A DNA stretch of 64,000 nt from Gossypium raimondii (Eukaryota > Streptophyta > Magnoliopsida > Malvales > Malvaceae): contig NC_068575.1 of NCBI RefSeq assembly GCF_025698545.1, positions 62,195,980 through 62,259,979 of the forward strand. Direction: 5' to 3'. This document shows, piece after piece, positions 15,469 to 27,946 of this stretch. Below the pieces are notes generated by a model, which did no database searches, was not told the DNA's origin, and saw only the letters and a list, made by a program, of their open reading frames with translations. Within the stretch, counting starts at the first letter, position 1; each line of letters opens with the position of its first letter. Made by a program: the position numbers and the translations under genes.

Positions 15469-16200
15469 TGGCAGCATTATCCATTACATGATGAACTTCT
15501 GTTGCTGTAGGATCATTCTATCTGGGGAGTTTACAGAAGCAAATGGTAAACATAGATAGTGTGGTTGATGGAATAAATTGTTCATTTAAAGAGTAAATTG
15601 TTTTTTTAGTTTCATTCATTTGTATTGTTAAAAATTAGTGTGGTTGATGGAATAATTAGATAGTGGCATATGATGTGCACATGTACATTATGTTGATGAA
15701 CAAGGAATTTTACCAGAAAAAATGGATGAAAATTTTAAGAACAAATATCAACTGATCTAACTTATAATAATTAATTTACTTTTTTTTAATAATGAAAATA
15801 AAATGTACAAGTCACTCTACTTTTTTCCTATACAAGCACTTAAAAGCGGTTTCTAGTACCTTGGCGAGTGTACCCTTTTTCTATCATAATTTGTTTCAGA
15901 TCTATAATCACATCCGTTGAAACGGCAGTAATCTAATGGACGATTATTATTGTTATCCCATCTAATCGAGCCCACAACAATTAGGTACGACCCATCACGA
16001 ATTGATGGTCAAGTTGCTGACAGCACGGACACCATAAACCAAAAACCAACCAAAATAAAAACAGTCAAATGTTCTAGATTTACCCTCAAAACACTATTTA
16101 TGCGCCACGTGTTCCACTACCATTGGCAAAAGACAACCATAACCTTTCGCATCTTCTCTACCTCTGAACTCATATATGTCCGGTTAGATGTTGGTTTTTT
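15469..16200. other. Intergenic: 3' flank of lumazine synthase
   Basis: Mostly the 3' flank plus a degraded palindromic repeat (15555-15862). An open frame at 15950-16345 runs through the duplicated 115-base segment and shows no family features, so I do not call it a gene. Confidence 0.5.
15555..15862. repeat. Palindromic repeat family, degraded copy
   Basis: Family blocks 'aaagagtaaattg', 'ttaaaaattagtgtggttga', 'gatagtggcatatgatgtg' and the mirrored 'atgtacattatgttgatg' are visible in order. Both ends are eroded. 'agtgtggttgatggaataa' occurs twice, so the left part may carry a small internal duplication. Confidence 0.55.
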
Positions 16201-16209
16201 CCCTTCTCC

Positions 16210-16320
16210 TTTTTCAGTTTCTTTTTTATTTTTCTCGAGAACCAAACACGCACCTTTAGTAACCAGTTACTTTTGGCTTTGGCTTTTATCTTTTGTTAAT
16301 ACTAAAAAGGAGTGGTGGAG
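16210..16320. repeat. 115-base duplicated segment, copy 2
   Basis: Direct copy of 11516-11632. Here it sits just ahead of the leader of the gene that starts at 17494, so it may be that gene's promoter or 5' end, with the other copy a stray duplicate. Confidence 0.8.
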
Positions 16321-17493
16321 GCTCTTTTTTTTTTTTTTCCATTGACATTCTTGATAAGGTTAGATTCATCTAAATCTTCTCTCTTGGTGATTTTGTTTTC
16401 TTTTTCTTTTTTCAGTTTTGATTCTCGATTTGTATGGTTTTGATTTTCGGATATTCGGATCCGATGCTGATTCATGTTTAAATCGATTTGTATGAATGTA
16501 TCACTTTCTTTCTATAATTGTACTGTGCAAATTCGATCTGAATTTGGGATTTCATTTCGGTAATAGGATAGAATATAGATCCAGATGCTGCTTCTCTTTG
16601 GTTTTCTAGAATATTAGGGAAAAGAAAAGGAAAACTGATATTGAGATTTGATATATATCATGGTAAAAAAATAAGAAGTTAACTAAAGCTATCTTATTTT
16701 AGCTAGTGCGATTTTACTTTACATATTCCTTTCTTGAAGAATTAAGTCAGATTTAGTCCATTTACAAAGATTTACTAAGTAAACGATAGGATTGGTTAGA
16801 ATTTCCAGAATTGGCTTGGTGTCACTTGGGTATATTATCTTTTCGATGATGTTGGCCTTACTTTTCCACCTTACTTTTCCATTTTAATTTCGCCGTGTAT
16901 CTTTTTTCTGCCCAAATTTACTCTCTGTTTACGTATTTAGGTTCCCTTGTTAACTGTGTGGAGAAAGCTGTGTGCGCATACTCTTTATATGCTTTTGATA
17001 ATTTGTGTCTCACCAATACCATAAACGTTGATTTATAGGAGGTTTTTTACATTGAAGTCATCTTTATATGCTTTAATATTTTGTCTCACTCACAACGATA
17101 CCATGAACATTGAATTGTTGCTTATCCTAGAGTTCCAGAACTTTTTAAATTTAAATTGCAATAAGTCCATGACCTGATTAACTAGGTTATGAAAAGGCTG
17201 GATGGTTTTATATAAGTACAATCTGTTGAATCCTTCTATGAATTTCTATGGTTGAACTTTTAACTATCGTAGACAGCAGCTTATAGCTATCTTTGTATTT
17301 TTATCCATATTATCTGCATCTTTTCCTGTGAATGTTTGTCAAGTGCTTTTGCAATGAATTTTTTGTTTCATGGTTTAATTACTCAAATGTTGTCTACCAG
17401 TAGGGAAGGCCATGTGAATTGTTTGAACTGGACTACGATTATCGACTTTCTTGACGGGGTAAACGTATCAGTTATTCTCAGTATTGGTACAAA
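16321..17493 (+). other. Long leader or promoter of the unknown coiled-coil gene
   Basis: T-rich and pyrimidine-rich sequence with plausible splice sites, typical of a plant 5' UTR intron. A small frame starting at 17336 overlaps the start codon in another frame. If it were retained in the mRNA it would act as an upstream ORF. Confidence 0.4.
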
Positions 17494-18365
17494 ATGGGTA
17501 AATGCAAAGGTTGTGGGAAATTAGGAAGGATGCTAACGGGTGACGGACCTGCAAAAGCTTACCATTATGCTCTTCTTTGTTCCCCTGTTGTTTCTGTTTG
17601 GGATTGCATTGTCCGTAAGATGAGGTACTCATACATACCTGAATGGGTGTAGTCTTTGGTGTTATATAATTATATAGGTAGCATCGGAAGCTTTTTTTTA
17701 GAATACAATTATAGAAGAAGGAAAAAAAGACAGCTACATAGGGAAAAATATACAATTTAGGGGAACCTTTTTAAAGTTTCATGGATAACAAGGCTTGTAA
17801 TAAAGTGCGACCGGGTGTGAGAAAAGCGAAAAAGAAGCAAGTGAAGGATGAGTTGGATCGTATTAAACAGGCCGAGAAGAAAAAAAGGCGCTTAGAGAAA
17901 GCCCTTGCTACTTCCGCCGCCATACGTTCTGAACTAGAGAAAAAGAAACAGCAGAAAAAGGAAGAACAACAAAGGCTTGATGAAGAAGGTGCTGCAATTG
18001 CTGAGGCTGTTGCTTTGCATGTCCTACTTGGTGAAGACACTGATGATGTCGGCAATTTCGATCTATTTATCAATGGAGGAAGTGGTCCTTGCCTTCCCCA
18101 TCAAGTTCATTCAAAAGGTTTGGTCACTAATGCATCATATCGAGCTGGATGTGAGTGGGCAATGTTCGGAAACAGTGACTGGTCTTTCTCATGTGGAGAC
18201 TACGGAAGGGATATGATTGAACCATGTTTTGAGGATAGTGTTTGGGGAACTGCAGGACTTTCAGCTGGTCTTATCGCCGCGCAAGCTGTTTCGGCACTTC
18301 AGATTACAGAGAATTCAGAGGTAAACACGGTCGTCCTCAACGGGATGTTGAGAGGATATGATTGA
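17494..18365 (+). CDS. Conserved-looking plant protein with N-terminal Cys cluster and coiled coil, function unknown
   Basis: Two exons, 17494-17624 and 17777-18365, joined by a GT..AG intron of 152 bases; 239 residues. I do not recognise the family. The N-terminus MGKCKGCGKLGRML has a CxxC pair that could bind metal. Residues 44-100 are very rich in Lys, Glu and Arg with heptad spacing and should form a coiled coil (KKKQVKDELDRIKQAEKKKR). An acidic patch GEDTDDVG follows near residue 125. The C-terminal third is uncharged, with Gly, Trp, Cys and Ala (CEWAMFGNSDWSFSCGD; GTAGLSAGLIAAQAVSAL). The join is supported because frame is open only if exon 2 begins at 17777: a stop lies just upstream in that frame. 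The leader before 17494 is long (over 1 kb) and is probably spliced. Confidence 0.75.
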
Positions 18366-19920
18366 ACTATGTTTTGAGGATAGTGTTTGTTGCTACGTCA
18401 AACCTTTGCTCTCAAAGTCTGAATAATGGCTCTGTATGTATATATATATATCTTTGATGACTCTGTTAGTCGAGCTGCTTTACTTCTGTAATCAACCTTT
18501 GTTGCACCATCATGCTGTTGTTGACCATTTCATCATGTGTTTTTTTCTTCCCAACATGAATGGTTTTGAAGATACTTTGTGAGGCATGCATCAATGACTT
18601 GCTCTCACCATCTCAGTTCATTGATGCTTAATTGTATTAGACACGTGATTGAGATTTCGAAGTAGTTGGCTTAAGTTCAATTATCTAGTAAAAAATAAGC
18701 GTGCGATGTCTAATTTGATTATTTTATGCTCAAAAATGAGTTTGAATTGAAATTTTCGGTATTAATTAAAAATAATAAAAACTCAGTTCATGGGATATTC
18801 AAATAAAGTATTAAAATATTAGAATTCGATTACTTTAAAGTTATGGTTTGATTGGATAATAATCTAGTCAAATTAGAGTTTTTTTTAAAACTGAACTTAT
18901 AATTTATAAAATTATGGGTACTATTAATGAGATTAGTTTTGATATAATATGTATTTCTATTTATAATCCTTTTCATCCCTTAAAGCGACGTCCTTTTGGT
19001 TGCTATAATAGCAACGGTACCAATTGATCAAAGGTTAAATTGGCAATATCAATGAGACTGATATTATATAGATACAAAGTTTTTCTTATTTCTAGATTAT
19101 GACATACTTATGATACGAGTGAATAAATGTAATAAATATATTAATTAAAAGTATATTAAGATTTAAAATTCATTGTGTCCTTTGAAGCAATGTTGTTGGC
19201 GAGACAATTATAAACCCTAAAAATTGATCATAAAACAAATATAAAGATTACCTAAAAATTCATTATCCTAAGTTCAAATCTAATTTATATAAAATACAAA
19301 CAGACAAAAATAACTTGTAATAATATAACTTATTTTATATAAAAATTATTTTAATAATTTCTTAACTAAGTTGATGAGTCATAATAATAACAATTTAGCT
19401 AACGGTTTAAATAGAGTAAAAAGGTAAAAGTATAGAGTCCCTTGTATTGGGAGTTAAATTGTTTTTTTCTCATTCTACTAAAAACGAGTAATTTAGTCCA
19501 TGTATATTAGACCAATGAGTAAATTGGTCATTTCTGTTAAAAAATTCATTTATTTGTATTGTTAAAAACTGACGTGACTGATAGAATAATCAGACAGTGA
19601 CGTTTGGCGTACCACGTATACCTCATGCTAGTGTACAAGGACCAATTTATACTTTGATCTATTGTACAAAGATTAATTTACTCATTTTTTGAGTAAAAGG
19701 ACTAAAATATAATCTGAATTCTAAAATAGAGGACTCGATGGTACTTTTACAATAGCAAAGATGTTATATTATGTAAAACGGCGTCGTTACGTGCGGATGG
19801 TAACATTTACAATGGCGTCGCATTAACGCGGACGGCTTTATTTATTTATTGACCTGTTTTTCTCTGGTTGTTGGGATAATATACCGACGAATCTCTGTAA
19901 TTGGCGTACCAAAGAGAAAG
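18366..19920. other. Intergenic
   Basis: 3' flank of the coiled-coil gene, AT-rich filler, a palindromic repeat (19423-19750), then a GC-richer patch at about 19780-19835 that is probably the promoter of the RBM18-like gene. No gene seen. Confidence 0.55.
19423..19750. repeat. Palindromic repeat family, well-ended copy
   Basis: Begins GGTAAAAGTATAGAG and ends CGATGGTACTTTTAC, which are inverted copies. The interior carries 'ttgggagttaaattg' mirrored by 'aatataatctgaattct', and 'gttaaaaactgacgtgact' near the centre. It lies just upstream of the RBM18-like promoter. Confidence 0.75.
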
Positions 19921-21706
19921 AACAAGCAGTTGTACCTCTTTATACTCAGTATCATAGAGCTCCCTTCTCAATTCTCATCGATCCTGTAAGTTATGGACTA
20001 ATCATCCACTATTTGCTTTTCTTTTTGTTACAATTTTTACCGATAAATTTCTCTGCTTTAACATCTTTCGTATTGAAATCAGTTAGGGCTTTCCATTCAT
20101 TACTTCAATCGTTAATACATGATCTTGCCTGAAAAATTTCTGTTTGTGTTAGTGTAATTTCAGTTTTATCTTATCTAGGTAATATAATTTATGTTTTTTT
20201 TTTGTTGAAGTTGACGAAGAAAAAATTAGGTTTTTACTTTTTGAAAATTTTGTTATGGCTAGTTGAAAAAACTTAGTCCGAATGAAAAAATAACAATAAA
20301 AAAAAAACATTTTGCCTGTATAATTGTTTAGTTAGGACTTAGAACCCTAGTTTCAGGGGCGAATTTAAGGGGGCAGGCGCAAAATGGAAAAATTGCTATG
20401 CAGCCCTTTATATTATAAATTAATATATGGTCAAATTGCAAATTCTGTTAAGTCCCTTCAAAACCAAGGTATAATCCTCCAAGACTCCCCAAATACATGG
20501 AAGCTTGGAAAAGAAATTGAAATTAGCCATGTTGGACGAAGGCTCGTATTCGACACTCACATCCAAGTCCGAGTAACATAGCTTCCAAAAATTTCACAAG
20601 TTCTGTGAAAAGCATTAAATCTTGAATGCAATGATCTTTCTTTCACCTTTGCATGTTTCTAAAGCCTAAGTGATTTGTTTGTTTTGTCTTCTTTTAATGA
20701 GTTCCTTTTGAAAATTTTTGATATTTAAAATAATTATCTGTATTTTCTTCAACATTTAAATATAGAGTAATTGACTTCTTATTGGCTTTTCTTCATCCAG
20801 GGAGTTTCCCTGTTAGGCTGTTAGATGTTAACTTGCATACAGCTTTACTTATCTGTGAGGTCTAAGGGTGAGGGCTCAGGCCTTTTCAGTTTTTATAACT
20901 ATTTCTAACTCGATGCGTGTATATTTGTTGCAATTTGTCATGTAGGTTTCTTTCTGTTTTTGTATGTAACATGAAATTAATGAATAGTATGGTATTTTAT
21001 TCATGTTTACTTTTTATTCTACCGCAAAAGGAATTATAAATTCTATTCTTGTTTATGTGACGTTTTGTCCTCTTAGAATTTGCAGGATTTTGATGCTCTG
21101 AATCTCTGGAAGTGTTTTATGCGTGTGCCTACCTCGTTAATCGTCATCTAATACACTTTGCATTCTATGGTAAATTCGCTATCCTAAGCTTTGATATGTA
21201 AGGTTTTTTGGTATATGTTAAAGTTGAAATGCATCTCGGAATCCTACCTGCTAAATAGTTTGCCACTATTGTGCCGATTCTTGTCATAGTTTCCTGTGTT
21301 CCTTGGCTTGGATTTTACTGTTCAAGAAACACGATACAAAAGGATCTTTGTTTCTTAATCTCAAGGGACCTTGTTCTACATTGGGTATCTCACATTCATC
21401 GATTGCCATGTTTTGATTTTTCTCGAGCATCAAGATGAAAATCAGCTCTCCACACTTCCCGATAGATTGTCATCATATAAATTAATCTAGTTCTTTTTTA
21501 TTTTCTTGTTTTCCTTTTCCCTCCTTTTTCTTTGTTATTGATGTTGGTTCTGTTTTTGTGCCCAAAATGTGTTTGTCTTGTCTCGAATCAAGATGTTTTG
21601 AACTTGTTGGGGTGACCATTATTTTTTTTGTCTGTTCTAAATTGGATGATGTCCCAATAAGATTGGTTCGCTATTAGAACTTTTTTATGATTATGAATTA
21701 GGTGTA
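19921..21706 (+). other. Probable 5' leader with a long intron, RBM18-like gene
   Basis: A leader exon seems to end near 19986 ('gatcctgtaagtt', a good donor). The next good acceptor is 'gacttgcag' at about 21720 or a site just ahead of the ATG at 21707. A short frame at 20384-20581 lies in this intron beside a 'gggggcaggcgc' repeat scrap and is not supported as a gene. Confidence 0.45.
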
Positions 21707-22339
21707 ATGGCTGACTTGCAGGATCCTAGGAGTTTCGCTGATGAAAGGAGTGAGAGCAGACTATATGTCGGAAACCTTGATCTAAGAATAACTGAGTGAG
21801 CATAAATTATTTTAAGCTGAAGCTTTTATTGCAAAATACCTGTAGGAACTAAAATTATGCTGTTCTTTTCCAGAGCTGCTCTGATTAAGATGTTTTCTCC
21901 ATATGGAAAGATTATATCTGAAGATTTCTTATGGCACACTCGTGGCCCCAAACGTGGAGAACCACGAGGGTTTGCCTTTATCCAATACAGCACAAAAGAG
22001 GTAAGTTGTCTGTTTTTTCTTTCTCTTTGTTCTCTTTTTGGGCAAGTCTTGATTTCCACGTTTAAAGTGAGTATGCAGGAAGCTAAATTGGCCAAGGAGA
22101 AGATGCATGGGAGATTAGCCTGTGGTCGACCATTAATGGTTCGTCTAGCCAGCGAGAAATACTTGGAGGAAGCAGCAGCACAGAATTCTTCCAAAGCTGG
22201 ATGCAATACAATTAAAAGCGGCACCACTAGTACCATCTCGGGACAAGTGAGTCGCAGTGCCAAAATAGCTGCGATTAAGAACAAATTGAAAGCCTTGGAT
22301 GAAGAGAGGGATGGCGCGAAGAAGCCTAAAGCCAGCTAA
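21707..22339 (+). CDS. RBM18: RNA-binding protein 18-like (single RRM)
   Basis: Three exons, 21707-21795, 21874-22000 and 22079-22339, all GT..AG; 158 residues. One RRM occupies about residues 19-100. RNP2 is LYVGNLD and RNP1 is RGFAFIQY, with the linker KRGEPRG before it, as in RBM18. After the RRM comes a basic, Ala/Ser-rich tail, then SRSAKIAAIKNKLKALDEE, a short helix. The family is nuclear and little studied; a role in RNA processing is inferred from the domain only. One uncertainty: 'ttgcag' at 21715-21720 could itself be an acceptor, in which case the first residues would come from an upstream exon. Confidence 0.87.
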
Positions 22340-22947
22340 CAAAGCAAGTTTTTAAGATCCAGAAGACATTACTGATGCCTTTTTAAGATTTTATTTGGAT
22401 TTATGATCCTGTCTGAATCAAACCAAATGCGGATTTCACTACTAAAGACTGCGAGGGAAACACAAAAATCCGAATTGTCCCGAACACGATATCTAGATGT
22501 TTATTGACATGATAAGAATTTAATTATCATTGTTAACGGGACCGACTTGGATTGATCCAGTCAGACTGTGATCTCTAAGCTCTTTATTTCGGATTTAATC
22601 TTTTACCAAAAAGGCAGAAACTGGTTTCTAATGGGACAAATTTTATATTTGTATATAGTTAGATGTAGAATTTATATCTAGGTTACTATCAGATCACTAA
22701 ATTTTTAGAAATACAAGAATTCTAAACTTATGAAGAATCATGTTTTAATTTTTTATTAAATTAATTTTAGTTCTATAATTTATGTCATACTTGAAACTCA
22801 TAAATCATAATTGCAGCTATAATCATATAGCTATAAACTCTTAAAACCATATCTATCCCTGCCGGCCAACAGCATGTAGACAAAGTCACCGTCCTGCGAA
22901 CGAACTGACATATAAATTAACACTAATACAACCTCAATGACTGAAAA
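22340..22947. other. Intergenic spacer
   Basis: 3' flank of the RBM18-like gene and promoter of the DUF819 gene. AT-rich, no repeat family or gene recognised. Confidence 0.5.
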
Positions 22948-25024
22948 ATGGTCTCTGGAGTCTCAAATCATCAGCCATTAATGGCGTCTTTCATCTTATC
23001 CTCATCCCTTATATCCTTCCCAACCTCCCTCCGCCTTTCACCTCTCTCTTCCCGCCATAACCTTATACCCGCCTCAACATGCCGCCCGCTCTATCACCAA
23101 AACACAACCTCGTTATGCAAACCATCTTTAATATCAAAGACCCGAAATTTAAAGGTCCATTCACAGCTTAGATGCCCAATCATTTCTCCTGAAGACCGTT
23201 GGGGCACTTGGGCTTCTCTCTTCGCCATCGGTGCTTTTGGTCTATGGTAATACTAATACCCCTTACCACTCTGGGTCTTCTTTTTTCATTAATGAGGGTT
23301 CTTTTTTCCTAGCGTGTCACTGAAAATGAGTAACTGTATAATTTTATGGGATATTTATCAAGGTCCGAGAAAACAAAGATTGGAAGCATGGTGAGTGCGG
23401 CATTGGTGAGCACATTGGTGGGGCTGGCAGCAAGCAATCTGGGCATAATCCCCTTTGAAGCACCGGCATATTCGGCTTACATGCGGTTTTTGCTTCCATT
23501 GGCTGTTCCTTTACTCTTGTTTAGAGCAGATTTGCGGCGTGTATTGCGCTCAACCGGCACATTGTTACTTGCTTTCTTGCTTGGATCAGGCCAGTAATTT
23601 ATATACCTTAATTAGTGAGTGTGCCATTGTTTAAGTACGGAAATTGATAAAGGGTTAAATTACAATTTGGGGTTTGACAATTATGCTTATTTTGGGGTTT
23701 GAAACAGCCAATTGTTCTGATATTGAGTTTTAAACCTTTTTTATGCAAATTAATCCCGAACTTGAAAAAAAATGTATGACCTAATGTGAAAATAATTACT
23801 AAGTTCAAATCTCAAAAAGTAATTTAACACATTAATAAACAAGTTTGAGCTTGAGCTTGCTAATATTGAGGCTCGGCTTAGTAGTAACCCTTGTTTATGC
23901 TTTTGGATGACAGTTTCAACTATAATTGGGACTCTAGTGGCATTTTTAATGGTGCCTATGCGATCTCTCGGTTCAGATAATTGGAAAATAGCTTCTGCAC
24001 TCATGGGTAGTTATATTGGTGGATGTAAGTTTCCTCGGTTCAGATAATCGACATATATTCGATTCAAAGTAAAGTTTAATAATTAAGCACTTTCTGTTGG
24101 ATCACTGTAGCTGTTAACTACATTGCAATTTCAGAGGCACTCGGTGTTTCTCCGTCTGTTTTGGCTGCCGGAGTCACTGCGGACAATGTCATTTGTGCTA
24201 TTTACTTCATGGTATTGTTTGCATTAGCCTCGAAAGTAGCTCCCGAGTCTTCAACCTCGACCGATGGTAAATAGCCTGACTCGTATAGATTCAATTTTTA
24301 TATTGCTGATATTTAAGAACCTTCCGATGTTTTGGGCAGATGTCGAAACAAATTCAGATTCTAAAATGGAGAGCAAAATCCCCGTTCTCCAATCTGCTAC
24401 AGCTCTTGCCGTATCGTTTTCGATATGTAAGGTGGCCTCATATGTTACGAATTTATACAACATTGAAGGGGGCATCCTTCCTGGAGTAACAGCTATTGTT
24501 GTAATACTAGCAACTTTATTCCCTAAACAATTTGGTGAGCTTGCACCAGCTGGTGATGCACTTGCTCTGGTTCTCATGCAGGTTCGGGTTTACGTGTTTG
24601 ACACGGCATGTGTCCAACACAAGTATATTCAATTCCTTTCCGAGATTCTCATATATACGGGGCGTCGGAATTAGTTCTACATCATGTTTGTTCATGGCAG
24701 GTATTTTTTGGCGTGGTGGGTGCTAGTGGGAGCGTACGGAATGTTATCGAAACAGCACCAAGTATTTTCTTGTTTGCCATGATTCAAGTGGCTGTACATC
24801 TTGCGGTGATGCTCGGGCTCGGAAAGCTACTCGGTTTTGACTTGAAGCTATTGCTTCTGGCATCGAATGCCAATATTGGCGGCCCAACGACAGCGTGTGG
24901 GATGGCCACAGCTAAAGGATGGGGATCTTTGGTTGTCCCAGGGATTCTAGCAGGCATTTTTGGAATAGCCATTGCAACTTTTTTAGGCATTGGCTTTGGA
25001 ACAATGGTCCTTAGGAACTTGTAA
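22948..25024 (+). CDS. DUF819 multi-pass membrane protein, probably plastid envelope
   Basis: Six exons: 22948-23246, 23363-23589, 23914-24024, 24111-24266, 24340-24581, 24701-25024; 452 residues. The first 75 or so residues are Ser/Pro/Arg-rich and read as a transit peptide (the ATG at 22981, MASF, is an equally good or better start). The rest is a DUF819 (YjcL-like) protein with about ten hydrophobic segments, for example [66 protein letters not shown], and the conserved end [19 protein letters not shown]. Substrate unknown; the fold suggests a transporter. Exon 2 must end with a GC donor (TCAG|GC at 23589-23591) to stay in frame with VSTIIG. A partial tandem copy of exons 5-6 follows at 26587-27204. 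Confidence 0.88.
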
Positions 25025-26310
25025 TGTATTTTCAAGGGGGATCCAAACATAATGGTAGAATTGGTAAACTTTGTATTTTTTACATGAACATGTCATTTTG
25101 TTGCAACATCGTGAAAGAAAATTTTAAGCTACAATTTGATTATAGATCAATGGGTTCTTTTTTCTTTTTCTTTTATAGGCCTTGAAAAACCTGCATATTG
25201 TAAATTGGCCTTGGGTAAAAGTACCATAAAAGTCCCTATAGTAAAAGTTAAATTGCATCCTATCCCTTTTATTAAAAAAAAACTTGGCCTTTGTAGATTA
25301 GATTAAAGAGCAGATTTGTCCTTTTTATTAAAAATTTCATCCATTTTTACTGTTAAAAACTAGTATAGCTGACAGAATAACCAGAAAATTACATGTCACG
25401 TGCCGCATATGCTTCATGCTGATGTATAGGGATCAATTTTTAATAATAGATATGAACGAAATTTTTACTAAAAAAACCAGTTTGCTCTTTAATCTAATAA
25501 GGACTAATTTAACTATTTTTTAATTAGAGATGACAAAATACAATCTCATTCCTGAATACAAACGCATCCTAGTTTTACCAAAAAAATCACTAAGGGCCAT
25601 GGAGGATTTCAAATCAAGGAAGCAATTATACGGCTTAGAGAAGGGGTAGTGGGGATTGGGCAATGCCATGGCTCACAAGCAGCACAGACCTTATTCTTGT
25701 TCCAAGTCATGCGATTGCACCCTCTTTTCGTACTTCATATAAACGAAAAAATTATTGGAATTAAGTAACATTATTAAATTTTATTGTTATATCTTAATAT
25801 AAAAATGAGTACTTCAACCATTTATATTTAAAGAATTATAAAAAAATTAATAAATATCAATAATTTATATAATTAAAAGTAAAAAATTATTCAAGTTTAT
25901 GAATTTACCGATAATCAAACTCGTTTTAATTTCATAAAAATATGAAAACGAAATTCATACAAGTTAAAAATAAAAAAATTAGTTTTAAAATGATAAAATT
26001 CAATTCCTCAATTGATTCTCCTTCTTGGCGAGTTGAAAAGTGGTATTTTCCGAGTAATATAGAGAGCATTGAAAGATAAAATTTAAGTTTTAATCGAATT
26101 ATTTTAATAAATCTAAATTCGATTAATAAATAAATCAAATAAATTCTGATTGAATTAATAGAAAATTTTAATTATCTATTAATTCCACTAATTGTGTATC
26201 GAACATCATTTTTAAATAATTCTACTTGTAAACTTAAAAAGTATTATAAAATATTATAGGTGAAAGAGTCAAATTTACCACTAAAAAAATAAATGATTAG
26301 TTTATTTTAG
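24340..26310. repeat. Tandem duplication, unit 1
   Basis: Starts about the beginning of DUF819 exon 5 and runs through the 3' flank and its palindromic repeat to 'gtcaaatttaccac' near 26270-26310. Counterpart: 26587 to about 29330. Homology is patchy but in the same order throughout. Confidence 0.7.
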
Positions 26311-26586
26311 ACATGTTTGTGGGTCGAGTCACCTGTCCTAACTGGAAGGTTAATCCAAAATATGAAAAAATTTAGATAAAAAATAGGTTTGGACAAGATT
26401 TAGGACCCATTTTTCTAGTTGGGCCTGGCTTTGAGCAAATTTTTTTAAATCTAAACCCAACCCGAATATATTATATTATAAATATATTAAATAATAATTT
26501 TAAACTTATTGCCCCAAACGCAAACATGCATATCCGAGTCCAACCCAAGTAATAAGTTAGTCCAAAATGTAAAATGTAACAGCCGA
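25025..26586. other. 3' flank of DUF819 gene, upstream half of a tandem duplication
   Basis: Contains a palindromic repeat at 25214-25579 and AT-rich sequence that aligns by eye with the region after 27740 ('aaaatgataaaattcaattc', then 'aagtggtattttcc' and 'gtaatatagagagc'). No gene. Confidence 0.6.
25214..25579. repeat. Palindromic repeat family, copy within duplication unit 1
   Basis: Begins GGTAAAAGTACCATAAAAG and ends 'ctagttttacc', with the usual mirrored interior. Its partner at 27380-27733 sits at the same place in unit 2, so it was there before the duplication. Confidence 0.7.
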
Positions 26587-27204
26587 AATGTCAATACATC
26601 GAAAGGAATTCGGATACTAAAACAGAGAGCAAAATCCCCGCACTCCGGTCTGCTATGGCTCTTGCCATATCATTTTCGATATGGAAAGCGGACTTGTACG
26701 CTACGAATTTATAAAACTTTGAAGGGGGCATCCTTCCTGGAGTAATAGCTATTGTTGCAATACTAGCTCATGCAGGTTCGGGCTTATGTGTTTGACACAA
26801 GTATATTCTATTCTTTTCCGATATTTTCATATATACAGGGTATCGGAATTAGTTGTACATCATGCGTTGTTGTTCATGGCAGTTATTTTTCGGCGTGGTG
26901 GGTGCCAATGGGAGCGTGCAGAATGTTATCAAAACGGCACCGAGTATTTTCTTGTTGGCCGTGATTCAAGTGTCTGTACATCTTGCAGTGATGCTCAGAC
27001 TCGGAAAGCTACTCGGTTTGATTTGAAGTTGTTGCTTTTGGCTCGAATGCCAACATCGGCAGCCCGACGACTGCGTGTGGGATGGCCACAGGCAAAGGAT
27101 GGGGATCTTTGGTTGTCCCAGGGATTCTAGCAGGCACTTTTGGAATCGCCACTGCAACTTTTTTAGGCATTGGCTTTGGAACAATGGTCCTTAGAAACTT
27201 GTAA
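26587..27204 (+). pseudogene. Truncated tandem copy of DUF819 exons 5-6
   Basis: Sequence matches 24340-25024 including the intron between exons 5 and 6 ('gacacaagtatattc', 'atatatac', 'catggcag'), so it arose by DNA duplication, not retroposition. Exons 1-4 are absent. About 60 bases are missing before the exon 5 donor, and further small indels shift frame in exon 6. The end, with 'ggcattggctttggaacaat' and the stop, is nearly unchanged. There is no promoter or transit peptide, so no protein is expected. Confidence 0.88.
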
Positions 27205-27379
27205 TGTATTTTTAATGGGGATCCAAACATACTTTTACATGAACACGTAATTTGTTGTAAGATGGTCAAAAAAAATTTTAAGCTACAATTTGTTATTTGA
27301 TTATAGATTAATTGGTATTTTTACATTCATATTTTTTATAGGCTTTAAAGAAAATGCATGTTGGAAATTTGCCCACTTT

Positions 27380-27733
27380 CGTAAAATTACCATGGAAGTT
27401 TTTGTACTAAGAGTCAAATTGCATTTTGTCATTTTTACTCGAAAATACAATAAAATGAGTTTTCGTAGATTAGATTAAAAGCAAATTGGTCATTTCTATT
27501 AAAAAGTTCATCTATTTTTACTATTGAAAATTAGTGTAATAGTTACATGTGGCGTACCACGTGTACACGATGCTAATGTATAGGGATAAGTTTTAATAAT
27601 AGAAATTGATGGAAATTTTACCAAAAGGATCGGTTTACTCTTTGATTAATGTATAGGGATTAATTTACCAATTTTAATAGAGAAGATAAAATAAAATCGA
27701 CTCTAATATAAGAACCTCAATAATATTTTTATC
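27380..27733. repeat. Palindromic repeat family, copy within duplication unit 2
   Basis: Starts 'cgtaaaattaccatggaag' and ends 'aataatatttttatc', a worn mirror. Same relative position as 25214-25579. Confidence 0.65.
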
Positions 27734-27946
27734 ATTTGTTATAATTACTTTAAAACTTTACATGAAGATGAACGACAGACAAGACAAAAAAAGAAAATAA
27801 ATATCTAAACAATATAAATGTGAATTTTATCCACCTATTTTTATTAAAAAATCATCCCTCTAATTTTTTTTATCTCTCTAATTTTGTACATTATATAAAC
27901 TGAGAAATTAGTCGAATTAAATAACACTATTAAATTTTATTATTAA

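Noticed and set aside
15950-16345. 131-residue open frame
   Set aside because: Runs through the duplicated 115-base segment into a T run; composition and context do not look coding.
20384-20581. 65-residue open frame in the leader intron of the RBM18-like gene
   Set aside because: Begins right after a 'gggggcaggcgc' repeat scrap, shows no family features and lies inside a probable 5' UTR intron.
24251-24577. Minus-strand frame opposite DUF819 exon 5
   Set aside because: Shadow of the plus-strand exon, which has conserved membrane segments.
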